From positions 13,667,764 through 13,731,763 of the forward strand of contig NC_049989.1 of assembly GCF_000003815.2 (NCBI RefSeq): a stretch of 64,000 nucleotides of DNA, written 5' to 3'. Positions within the stretch are counted from its first letter, which is position 1. Each line of letters starts with the position of its first letter. A program made the translations under genes and the position numbers. The DNA comes from Branchiostoma floridae. Taxonomy: Eukaryota; Chordata; Leptocardii; Amphioxiformes; Branchiostomatidae. Shown here piece after piece: positions 9,002 to 20,152 of the stretch. The notes under the pieces are model-generated. The model was not told the origin of the DNA, did no database searches, and saw only the letters and a program-made list of their open reading frames with translations.

Positions 9002-10872
9002 CAATAACGCATGTTCCTCAACAACTCATGATTAGTGGTATCATCCACTGCCGGATGGAGACACACGGACAATGAACTGTAGGGCGTGGTCGGGCCAAGT
9101 TACAGTCGTCGTACGATCGTCTTACGATCTTCGTACAATCGGGGTAATCAATAACGCATGTTCTCCAACATCTCATGATTAGTGGCATCATCCACTGCCG
9201 GATGGAGACACACGGACAATGAACTGTAGGGCGTGGTCGGGCCAAGTTACAGTCGTCGTACGATCGTCTTACGATCTTCGTACAATCGGGGTAATCAATA
9301 ACGCATGTTCTCCAACATCTCATGATTAGTGGCACCATCCACTGCCAGATGGAGACACACGATGAACTGCAGGGCGTGGTCTGGGCGAGATGTGAGGGCC
9401 AAGTTACAGTCGTCGTACGATCGTCCTACGATCTTCGTACAATCTGGGCCATCAATGTTCTCCAACATCTCATGAGTGGCATCATCCACTGCCAGATGGA
9501 AACACACGGACGATGAACTACAGGGCGTGGTTGGGCCGAGATGTGAGGGCCAAGTTCCAGTCGTCGTACGATCGTCTTACGATCTTCGTACAATCGGGGT
9601 CATTATACCCGCCTCACATTAGGCGCGATTCGATCGGAAGACTAGTTTACGAGCTCTAAATGACATTTTCGTGAGTAAGACGTCCGGTGTTCTCACGATC
9701 ATTTTGCGATTTTTATGGATCACCGGCAATTTTCAGGAGTCTTACGACGGTCGCGGTGCAGCGAAACATGTTCTTAACATAAGCGACAAGTCGCAGGAGA
9801 TCTCCGAGATCGCAGAGCTCGTTACCGAGTCGCAGATCGTGCGTGCAAATCGTGCGTACCTCGCAAGGGTATCGGTCAATAGTCTTGCGTCAATCCAATG
9901 ATTGAAGACCGATAGGCGAGCACAGACATAGTTATTAATCATCCAACGCAAATCGGATGGCGAACGCCCGTTAGTCGGGCGACGTTCACCTGACTTCCGA
10001 TTGTTTACAAATATTGAATTTCTGGGAATGTGAGGGTAATTCTAACATTGTGGCCCTTGTGGCAGTATTTAGGCTGGCTTTGTGACACACTTTCCTTTCT
10101 TGTGTCATTTCTATTATGCCCGCGCATTCCATTCATTGGTTAAAAGATTCCGACAACAAAATAAGCAACATTTATTGATCTCTTGCCTTTTTGAGGAACG
10201 TTTTATATTCCATTGTCCGCGTGCAAGAGGTCATGGGATGTTCATTATCATAGATTTATTCACCGTCGATCGCACGAGGCTCGCTTATATGTGAGGGGAA
10301 CAGGTTTTGGGCGAAAAATACGCAAGACCATCTTAAGATCTTAAAATCAGCCGACCTTCCTGCGATCGCGAAGTACGTCCGAAGATCGTATATAATGTGA
10401 GGCGGGTATTATAACGCATGTTCCCCAACATCTCATGATTAGTGGCATCATCCACTGCCAGATGACGATGAACTGCAGGGCGTGGTTGGGCCGAGATGTG
10501 AGGGCCAAGTTACAGTCGTCGTACGATCGTCTTACGATCTTCGTACAATCTGGGCCATCAATATACTCCAACATCTCATGATTAGTGGCATAAGCCACGG
10601 CCAGATGGAGATACAGGGACGATGAACTGCAGGGCGTGGTTGGGCCGAGATATATGCCACCCCAAGTGAGGGCCAAATTACAGTCGTCGTACGATCGTCT
10701 TACGATCTTCGTACAATCGGGGTCATCAATAACACATGTTCTCCAACGTCTCATGATTAGCGGTATCATCCACTGCCAGATGACGATGAACTGCAGGGCG
10801 TGGTTGGGCTGAGATGGATGCAACCCCAAATGACAGTCGTCGTACGATTCTCTTACGATCTTCGTATAATTG
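9002..10872. repeat. 147-bp tandem array, split by a transposon
   Basis: Units start at 9002, 9149, 9296 and about 9453, then resume after the inserted element at about 10409, 10559 and 10727. The first two units are exactly 147 bp; later ones carry small indels. Each unit contains CAATAACGCATGTTC, a CCACTGCCRGATG segment, and a CGTCGTACGATCGTCTTACG palindrome-rich block. Because 147 is 49 triplets, a frame stays open on the minus strand, but nothing suggests a protein. It lies in the large NOS intron. Confidence 0.9.
9606..10408. mobile_element. Harbinger-like MITE, 803 bp (copy 1)
   Basis: The element begins TACCCGCCTCACATTA and ends TAATGTGAGGCGGGTA, a 16-bp perfect terminal inverted repeat. 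TTA flanks both sides (9603-9605 and 10409-10411), a 3-bp target duplication typical of the PIF/Harbinger superfamily. It is inserted in the 147-bp tandem array. A nearly identical copy is at 22572-23379. A 69-76-aa frame is open on both strands in both copies, which reflects composition. No transposase is present, so the element is non-autonomous. Confidence 0.9.
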
Positions 10873-11026
10873 CAAACTGTAATAATTATTGTTCTTTATT
10901 TATTTATTTAGATTTCAACGCGAAACAAGGCTCAAAGGTTACTCAAATAATTTGTAATGACATTTTGTATGTTCACGTTTGGCTTGAAAAGTAGGTTCAA
11001 ACAAGTTCAAACTGTAATTTCTAATT

Positions 11027-12104
11027 ACCTCCATGAAATTTCATGGAGGTTATATTTTACCCCGCGTTTGTCTGTCTGTGTGTCTGTCTGTCTGTCTGTC
11101 TGTGTGTAAACAAGATAACTCAAGAACGGCTGGGTGGATTGGTTTGATACTTGGTGTGTTGGTAGGGTGTGATGAAAGCTGGAAATGATTAGATTTTGGG
11201 CCCCCTAGCGGCTGCCCTTGGTACTGCAGCGCAACTTCCGGTTTTGCTATCTTGGTGTTCTGAACATGCTATGGTCACGATTTTTGAGTATTAGATAGCT
11301 CTTGTGCTCAGGAAGAAGTGACATAAGTTTGGGCCCCCTAGCGTCTAGTTTTGGGATAGCAGGGGCATTTTTGTCAAAAACTTCTGACGAGGATAACTCA
11401 AGAAGGGAACAACGGATTTTCATCATTTTTGGTATGTAGGTACCTTGGACAATGTTGTACAAGATGAAATGCTAATTATGCAAAATAGGAGCAAATTTGC
11501 ATAATTAATGACAACATTCAATCATAGCAGTTTTTTCTATGTATCTCTTGTCTTGGACGTGATATGGTCTTGAAATTTGGGTGGTAGATAGCTTTTAGTG
11601 TCATGACAAAGTGGAGCAAGTTTCAGCCCCCTAACATTTAATCTAGGAACTGCAGGGGCGTTTTTGTCAAGACATTCCAAAGAGGATAACTGCAGAAAGG
11701 ATTGACCGATTGGCATCATATTAGGCATGCGGGTACCTTAGGCAAAGATGTTCATAATGATATACATGTTATGCAAATGAGGACTTAATTTGCATAATTA
11801 ATGAGGAAATTGTATAATTCCATTGTTTTCAATAACTGGACTTCAATAAATGTAACACATGTTAATTATGATAGGTGGAATATAAGCAGATACTAAATAT
11901 GGTAATGAGGAACTTATTTGCATAATTCATGTAAAAATTGCAAAACCGCTTTATGATTAATAATGGGAATTTTATAATTGTGACATGTGTACGATTGTCA
12001 ATGATGAACAACACCATGCATAAATTATGTTAATGTCTTTTCATTTGCATGAAATTTACAAAAGCTCTATATTTTCATGGAGGTATGAGGTCGCCGAACT
12101 CTAG
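11027..12104 (+). mobile_element. Non-autonomous element, copy 2 of the 'subterminal covariation' family
   Basis: It begins with the hairpin ACCTCCATGAAATTTCATGG (11027-11050), followed by TTATATTTTACCCCGCG and a (CTGT)n tract. It ends with TTTCATGGAGGT (12073-12084) and CTCTAG (12099-12104), then T. The interior has GCCCCCTAGCG phrases (11203, 11335) and many ATTTGCATAATTA/ATGCAAAT motifs. The subterminal repeat sequence differs from copies 1 and 3, yet its two ends still match each other. Confidence 0.7.
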
Positions 12105-12179
12105 TTGTTTGAACGATTTAGAACTTTAATGACTGAAGTATTCTTTTACTCAAAATACTTACTCAAACTTATTACAAAA

Positions 12180-12330
12180 ATCAATCAAAATCGCTCTCGG
12201 TGACTCGGAATGGACTCTGATAGTAAGGAAGCTCGTTCCATAAAGATGTTGCTCTAGGCTCTCAGCTTTGAACTTTCGCTCGGGAGTTGGAAGAAGAAAG
12301 GATGACTTGATTTCGTGGAAGTGTTGTGTA
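12180..12330 (-). mobile_element. LINE tail remnant (LWNELP motif)
   Basis: The minus strand reads SLWNELPYYQSPFRVTESDF with an upstream in-frame stop. The (L/F)WN-LP pattern is typical of the extreme C-terminus of LINE reverse transcriptases in marine invertebrates. A shorter copy of the same DNA, GAGTCCATTCCAAGTCACCG, is on the plus strand near 18919. It is degenerate and non-functional. Confidence 0.45.
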
Positions 12331-14595
12331 TACAGTACGCATGATCACGTTTCATACTCTTCATGTATACTTTCGTCAATATAGAGAGATGTAAGCATGT
12401 GCTTCCAAGTCAAGAGGCTCCTTTGAAGATAGTACATTGAACGCAGGTCTACTGCACAACCAAGTATGAAATGCAATTTTCTTTGTGGGCTGTTCTGTTC
12501 AGCACCACTGGTTATACACAGTAGGATATGTCTCTCACTGGTTAGTGATTCTGAGCTTCACATAGCTTTTAATACATCATCTTTACTCTGATACTTTGTA
12601 GGTCAGCGGCCCCCCATATTTAAAATATATCAGCCCGCCGGCAGCGGTCTAATATAGACATCAATACTTTGATGTCAACTTAGAACATAACAGACACACG
12701 TAGAAATAACATTTAGTTTTTGGATAGTCTGTTGAAATGTCTACCTATAAGAGACACAAACAATTTAATACCAGTTTACTCATTATTAAATTAATTATCT
12801 CCGTTTCTTTGCTGCTTGTGTAAATCGTATCCCTCACACTTCAGCGGTGTCCTTGCTCTATAATGCGCTGTGGAATATCATGCATGTACATCCGCTAAAC
12901 TATGTTATTACTTCCCCTGCCTTGTATCAAGGGGGCAATCACTGCAAAATCACAGATGGTTAGGTGTCGGCAGTGTGTCATCATCAGATAACGCGAAACG
13001 TTTATGCGATAAATGTTGGTGTCGTTTCGGACCGATGCATCCGGGCGCTCTGGGGCCATTAAAACTGACAGGGTCCGAGGAGGACTTGAATAAAACAAGC
13101 AGATGCATGTCGCTGTCAGTTGTTAATGGGGCCTACAGGTGACTTCAATAACCATGGATGTATCTCGCACATGGGCCGTTTGTAACGGATAATACGAGCA
13201 TAGACGTGAGCGCTTTAGAGATATTTCAATTTCAGCTTCAACGACACTGAACAGAATATTGTAATGGTAATATTATAATTTGGGGTAAGGATACCAAAAA
13301 GGGACAAAATGATGTTATGACGTCTTGATCAGGAAGACAAAAATTAGTATCTGTTATATTTTTCTTAAGAAAAACCAATAAAACAATAATGATTATTTAA
13401 AAAATACTACAGAGGCAATATACTTCATTTCCCATTTGTTATGGAAGTTTACTAATGAAATCGTGGATTTAAACAGTATATGCAAGGCAGCTGTGGTTAT
13501 TTGTGTCAATTAGTTACAGGGTGCTTTAGAGCATTAAAATCTTAATATAGAAATATAATTATCCCCAAGACGGATACGCTTGGTTGTCATGTTTATCACC
13601 GGCGATAACTACAAGGCAAATTTTGCAATCACTTCTATTTTGCGGTCATCCGGACATAACTATATACATTACAACCTATACATGTATTCATAAGGTTGAT
13701 CTTTGGAGAATACTTGGTAATCAAAGGAGATCAGCAATACCCACCCACGCCTTCCACCTCTTGATTTTTCCAGCCTTTACTTTGGACAATGTGATCATAG
13801 CGCTTTATAGGAACGGTAGTAATAACACGACTTGTTGCCAGTAAGTGAGCAGTTGCTTCGCGTGACAGGAGATTGCCAAGCAGCAGCCGGTGAAATAGCA
13901 ACCGGTGCCTGAACCCTAGGTCCTCCTAAATTAGATGTAGTCATGACATTAAGAGGGCAAAGGTATGATAGATAAAAGGCCTACGGCGTTTGATTTCTTG
14001 GTGAAATGGCAGGCTATGGTTAGCGTGATGTCTTTGAAGGTTTAGAAGATGTGTTTTTCTATGCGTAAGCCCGGGGCCCTATATGATGCTCAGTTGGGCT
14101 GACGGTCATTACATGAAAGGACGCTGTTGTACAGCACTGAGGGGGTGTTATTGGGTTGACTGGCTGCTACCTGTTTGGTCTGGAGGCTGTCTTTTGGCAC
14201 CATGTGACCTCAGGACGACAATTGCTCGAGGTACAAACTTTGAACTATAATTTTGAGCTACTCAAAGTGGGATACGTCGATGAAGGTTAGACATCCAGGT
14301 AATAAGATACGCAAAAAAGCAGCTACACAAGTAACTAGATATGGTTTTGGAAATGGTCATACCTTTCAGACAACCTTCCGGTGCTTTTCGTCAGATGAAT
14401 CCAAATTTACCTACATTTCTTTGATAGGAATTTTAAGACAGACGTGGTATTCCCTGATAATAGAATTGGCCCTTCGACTGGAATGTTTGAAGAAAGCTTT
14501 TCAACTCCACAACCGTCACTGAACCGAAATCTTAGATTTCATTCTTAGAACGCACCGACTCTGCATGTTAATGGCTTCATCTGGTAGATCAAAGT

Positions 14596-15452
14596 GGCGA
14601 TAATGGGTACCGCACGGCAATAGGTACACACGACAATGTGTTCCACAGGACAATGGGTACCGCACGCCAATGGGTACCACAGGACAATGGGTACCACACG
14701 ACAATGTGTACCACAGGACAATGGGTACCGCAGGACAATGGGTACCGCAGGACAATGGGTACCACAGGACAATGGGTACCACAGGACAATGGGTACCGCA
14801 GGACAATGGGTACCGCAGGACAATGGGTACCGCAGGACAATGGGTACCACAGGACAATGGGTACCACAGGACAATGGGTACCGCAGGACAATGGGTACCG
14901 CAGGACAATGGGTACCGCAGGACAATGGGTACCGCAGGACAATGGGTACCGCAGGACAATGGGTACCGCAGGACAATGGGTACCGCAGGACAATGGGTAC
15001 CGCACGCCAATGGGTACCACAGGACAATGGGTACCACAGGACAATGGGTACCGCACGACAATGGGTACCACGGGACAATGGGTACCAAAGGACAATGGGT
15101 CTCACAGGACAATGGGTATCACAGGACAATGGGTACCGCACGTCAATGGGTATCACAGGACAATGGGTACCACAGGACAATGGGTACCGCACGACAATGG
15201 GTACCGCACGACAATGGATACCACAGGACAATGGGTACCACAGGACAATGGGTACCACAGGACAATGGGTACCACAGGACAATGGGCATCACAGGACAAT
15301 GGATATCGCAAGACAATGGGTACTACACGACAATGAGTACCGCACGACAATCGGAACCACACGACAATGGGTACCGCACGACAAAGGGTACTACACGCAT
15401 GCACGGCAATGGGTACCACACGACCATGGGTATCGCACGATAAAGTGTTCAA
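14596..15452. repeat. 17-bp minisatellite with GGTACC core, ~50 units
   Basis: Tandem copies of CAATGGGTACCGCAGGA and variants (CACAGGA, CACGACA). Units are regular from about 14640 to 15290 and more diverged at both ends. Each carries the 6-bp palindrome GGTACC. Because 17 is not a multiple of three and the unit has no stop in most frames, long frames (up to 280 codons) are open on both strands; they are artefacts of the repeat. It lies in the large NOS intron. Confidence 0.95.
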
Positions 15453-15803
15453 AGTGGATTAGGGTATGCCACGTCTAAGCACCGTTTTGTACTAGATGTA
15501 TAACACCACTCGGTTTGACAGAGACGTGGATAAAACGACTTCTTGAAAAACAGCCAAGAAAAGAAGGAGATATATCTTAACGTAATTAAAACCTGTCACA
15601 ACTGACTTCTCACTTAAATGACTGTAACTTCTGATGTGATACACTCCAAAGCAAAAATGTTACATGTTTGAATGAATTTTGGACAGCAACTTTCGCCAAC
15701 AAATTAGCATCTCTGAAGTGATAAGATCATCTCTATTCGATGAGTTTAGCAAAGAGCATTGATGACCCATAAAGAATACACCAAGCTAACATATTTTTCA
15801 ATA

Positions 15804-17147
15804 CTAGAGTTCAACGAACCCATCTCTTCGCCAAATAATCATGCCTTTATTTAAGACTTTAAGGTCTTATTGTTCCTCACAAACACACAAACATTACCAA
15901 AACCAGACTGTGACCTGACAGATGACCTGGTAGCATCCCTGGTCAATCAGAATTTCATGCTTGTCAATTTAGACTTTGTCCCCAGTGTAAGGGCGTCCTC
16001 CAGCAAACCATCTGTATAACAGCTGTGTCCATAGATATAGGTCAAAATGAGATATATAGAGCACAGTTTATTTCTGTTAATAAGTTTTGCTGCAGTACCT
16101 TAGGAAGCCGCTAGGGGGCCCACTATCATAATTTATCTTCGTTTTCCTGACCCCTACCCACCTACCAAATATCATCAGGATTTTTTCAAGGCTTCTCGAG
16201 TTATGCATTCCACAAACAAAAGGACGCACACACTCGGCCCGCTACCGTCTTAACGGAAAATGCTACGTCAACTATTTTCGAACACAACCTTCCTTTCCGC
16301 AGCCGCTACTTAAATACTAAATATCATGAAAATCCATACACAGCTTCTTGAGTTATATGCTGTTGGCATGGATTTATGAACTTTCCTCATTAATTATGCA
16401 AATAAGCTACTGATTTGCATAATTAGTATTACATTGTATAATTCATCACTCATTCTATCTACATACCGAAAATCATGATGATCTGTTTACACGTTCTCAA
16501 GTTATCCTCGTCCAAAGTTTGAACGGAAATCGGTGCCTGCAGTTCCCAAAAAGCCGCTAGGGGGTCCAAACTCACAGCACTTACTCTCTGTTTCAAGGGC
16601 TATCTACCACTCAAAAATCATGACCACAGTATGTCCAGAACACGAAGTGCCAAAATTAAAAGTTTTGCTGCAGTACCTTAGGCAGCCACTAGGGTACCCA
16701 TTATCGAACTTGACCTTCGTTTTCCTAACCCCAATCCACCTAACAAATATAATCAGGATCCATTCAAGGGTTCTCGAGTTATCTTGCTTACAGACAAACG
16801 CACTTACATACAAATCCCGCTACAGCACCATAGGTAAGAGCCAGGTAAACCATTTTCGCACTTGACCTTCCTCTCCAAAACCGCTACACACCTACCAAGT
16901 TTCGTGAAAATCGCCCAGCTAGATTTTGACTTATGCTGCCAAAAACAAACCGCAAAAAACATACCAAGCTGGCTGCAGTACCGTAGGAAAACGCCAGGTA
17001 AACCGTTTTCAAACTTGGCATTCCTTTCGACAACTGCTACACACCTACCAAAAATCACAAAGTTCCATCCACAATTTCTCGAGTTATATGCTGTTGACCT
17101 ACATACAGACCCAAGTCAAGCAATCTCATACTCTTCTTGGCGAAGAG
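15804..17147 (-). mobile_element. Non-autonomous element, copy 3 of the 'subterminal covariation' family
   Basis: Minus orientation: hairpin CTCTTC-loop-GAAGAG at 17147-17131, matching subterminal repeat TTGGCGAAGAG (15834-15824), and CTAG at 15807-15804 followed by T. The interior repeats the CCGCTAGGGGGCCC phrase at 16108, 16555 and a diverged form near 16690. That pattern suggests internal duplication of a module of roughly 450 bp then 130 bp. It is the longest of the three local copies. Confidence 0.65.
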
Positions 17148-18179
17148 AATAAGACATCCTTTCCGGTAATAATACGTATACAATACAATTGAATCTTCAG
17201 TATGTGATACATGCACTCCTGTCTCTTTGCGATCGTATGGCACATATGGCCAGGCCCATGTGAAATACAATGCATGCTAAATGAATGATTGATAGTGCTT
17301 TATGGTGACATGTAATGCTTCAGTCACAATTGCATCGGTACCCGTCGGGGTATCACCGGTGCCCTTCAGGGGTGTAGTCCCGGCCGGGCACCGAAGCTGC
17401 AAAATTGTCCCGATGGACTGTCGGAAATGGATACCACAAGGGTACCTCTTTATGTTCACACTGGTAGGTCAGGCGTCTATTTGTCACTGGGTCCCGGTTT
17501 GATTTAAAAAAACTAGCCATAGGGCATTCCACGGGGCCACGCCCAAACGTTGCAAAACAGTCCGTGAACTGCTCGGCACGTTTTCCACTCGTGACCTAAT
17601 CATTAAGAAGAACATACGTCTGCTGATGTGAATTGTCGTCACTAATGATGAGTCGTGAGCGTGCAAATGTCAAACCCTTAATGAGAAAACTGTGGTTTCA
17701 TTGCTCAAACAAACGTCATGATGACGCTCACTCCTGGGGCCAGCTGATTGTGCGAGAGTTTCCGCTCTGCTGCATCTGTCAGTTTTGCACAAAGATTTCT
17801 CTCACACATTTTAACGAGCTCCACTTGGCTACACGCACCTTTACAAAGGGAGTAGAAAGCAAATGTCACTTTATTGCAAATTTTATTACCCCTATAGTTA
17901 ATCTGGTTCATATGCGTCATACGATATACCACATACATGTAAATCTATATTTGTGGAAATCTATATTTTCTTTTAAAAAAGCCGAACACTCTGAAATGAT
18001 ATCTATGACTCCCAGGCATCGCAAGAATCGCCAATGTAGCTGTGGCCATATCCTAATTATAAGTGCATGCAGGGAAAGTCTCTTAAACGTCGATAGTAGC
18101 AGGGTATATTTGTTTTTACATGAAGGGTTTGCTTGCACTTCCTCTTTAAACATGCTCGAGGCAGCTCCTCGAACTCCAT

Positions 18180-18308
18180 TCACGTTCCCTCCGAAAGACC
18201 AGAGTAACCCAGACCGAGATGCTAATCCAGGGTTGAAGCGGAGTCTCCCAATGAATTGGAACTAGGAGCTCATCTGTGAAGCTGCTACCAGTTGAGCTAC
18301 AGGGACAT
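18180..18308 (-). mobile_element. tRNA-derived SINE fragment
   Basis: In minus orientation it starts GTCCCTGTAGCTCAACTGG, a good RNA polymerase III A box, then GTAGCAGC. A degenerate B box (GCTTCAACCC) lies about 60 bp downstream, followed by CTGGTCTTTCGGAGGG. A relative with the same head is at 38090-38236. Confidence 0.65.
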
Positions 18309-20152
18309 CGCTTATATGAACTGTTGCGCCGTATACATGTTCGATGGTTTTCACCAAATTCAAATTTATCCTTCTTTTCTCAAAAATGCTCTTTTTTTTG
18401 GTTTCAACTTAGGCTCAACTCAAGCTCTCTATTCAATGTCCTTTTGAGGAAACCGCATCAAAAGCAAGCCGACACCAATCTCATCATTTCATATTGCACC
18501 GTTCAAAAACTGATAAACCATATCGACGCCCAATTAGATTTCGTGAGAAGGCCGGCTCGTGTGAACCAACCACTTGCTTACACGCCAACAGCGATGGAGA
18601 GCAAAAATTGTTATCGTCTCTGTCTTCTTTGAGCTACGAGAAGGAACGTGTCTTGGTAATCTAACTTCTTCTTAAAGGACGTCTCCTCAGGGAGATGTCT
18701 TAACTTGGTCAGGTGTCGGTAAGGGAAACCGTAACGTGATTATATGTCGCTTTCAAAGCGGATAGGGATCTTAACTGAAAGTACAGAGAAGGAAGAGAGA
18801 TTTTTTTGTGCTAACATGCTTATTTGGTTCCTTTGATATTTATATCGGTGAGTCTGGCGTAATTTCTTGCCCAGAGTGGAAATATTAAAGAGGCAGTGAC
18901 AGGGTAGCTTTAGGGTAGAGTCCATTCCAAGTCACCGAGAGGGTTGTCAACGTTATTATTTACAAATGCTTCGATTCTTTAAAGGTTATTCTAACTTTCG
19001 GAATATTTCCAAGGCTACACAAAACTTCTAAGTGATGGTAACAGTATTTTACCATTATTCATTATTTTCTACAATTTTTCTAACATTGTGTAAATGGGCC
19101 AGAGAAGACTATTCTTGCAAAAAGTACAGGGACGTACCAATGGTTGAGTGTTATGTTTCGATGGCTTACTACAGAGAACCAATGACCAGCATCAGATTAT
19201 GAAAATATACAGTGGTAGACAATAGGGCTTTCGTTTATGGGGTAGGTAGATAGGGCTTTCTACGGGGGCATTAATCAAAGTTCTACCATTTAGAAAATGT
19301 TACAAAAGGATAGATGTCTACAACTACTAACTACTACTACAAATATCTGTAAAAAGTTCAAAAGTAAAACAATCACATTGATGTTTCACACTTATGATAA
19401 ATAAAGAGATCTTTGCACTGTTATTTTCAAAATGTTTCCAGTTTCATTTGTTAATTTGAATCTGTACCATCTGTACCATTCATGTTATGCAGTGTCTGAG
19501 GGAGGTACACGGAAAGTCCTATCGTATGTTTCTGCCTCCCCTCCGCATATTAGTTTTCTCTTGTATTAGATCTATGATATTGTTTTTGATTGTTTGCATA
19601 ATTATATACAATAACAAACCAAAACAAGATATTACATTACCAGCTATAGACAATATACCCTTTTTTTCTTTTTTCGTAATTCGACATATTCTACAAATCA
19701 AAACTTCAGAATGATTAAGATTTGAATGAATCAACCCATGAGATATAACTTTTTGTAATGTATTTGTAAAATGCTTGGTCTTCGCAGAGAACCCAGCATG
19801 AGCGTTGCATTGAAAAGGTGACTTAATAGGGCACTAATTCAAAACAATATTTCGGGTTACAAAAATACTATACTCCGTTTGATAGAAAATGATTGCAGCC
19901 GCAGAATACATTGGTATCAATATTTAACTAGCTTTGGCGCACGATAGATTTAAACATGTGAGTGATTTGACAGGTTTTCAAGGTAATGTGGGATTCGTAC
20001 GTCAGTTGACACCTTTTTGTGCAACGAAGAAGACGATCTAACACAAGGAGGTGACCGGGCATTCACACGGCATGTTTTCATTCGGCTACAAAACAACACA
20101 CTTTTGACAGAGTTGTAAATAGAAGATAAAGGAGTAGTAGAGGCAGACATAC
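18309..20152. other. Intronic DNA upstream of the PDZ exon's donor
   Basis: The sequence is AT-rich and unremarkable, apart from the short LINE-tail match near 18919 noted with 12180-12330. No other exon, repeat array or structured element was recognised. Confidence 0.4.

Larger units (their letters stand above)
5899..20152 (-). other. 14.25-kb NOS intron
   Basis: The intron runs from the donor GTATGT at 20152 to the acceptor at 5899. It separates the PDZ/linker exon from the catalytic exons and holds most of the repeats listed here between 7.2 and 17.1 kb. Stretches 5900-7230, 7460-8220, 8350-9000, 12340-14590 and 17160-18180 show no feature I could support. Alternative PDZ-less first exons are known for vertebrate nNOS; none is recognisable here. 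Confidence 0.85.

Noticed and set aside
9018-9338. 106-codon frame on the minus strand with a 49-residue repeat
   Set aside because: It is produced by the 147-bp tandem array; no conserved protein features.
9671-9901. 76-codon frame conserved in a second locus (22637-22897)
   Set aside because: Both loci are copies of the same non-autonomous MITE, and an equally conserved frame exists on the opposite strand, so similarity reflects DNA copying rather than coding constraint.
12870-13142. 90-codon frame in a GC-richer patch
   Set aside because: No motif, no splice support, and an opposing frame of similar length on the other strand.
14596-15452. CRISPR-like array
   Set aside because: There are no unique spacers: units are contiguous 17-bp repeats in an animal genome.
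14516-15478. Several long open frames (168-280 codons) on both strands
   Set aside because: They all lie in the 17-bp minisatellite, are repetitive in every frame, and have no coding signal beyond the absence of stops.
17633-18265. 210-codon plus-strand frame
   Set aside because: Its composition looks random, there is no recognisable domain, and its last ~30 codons run into a SINE in antisense. Chance is the simplest explanation.
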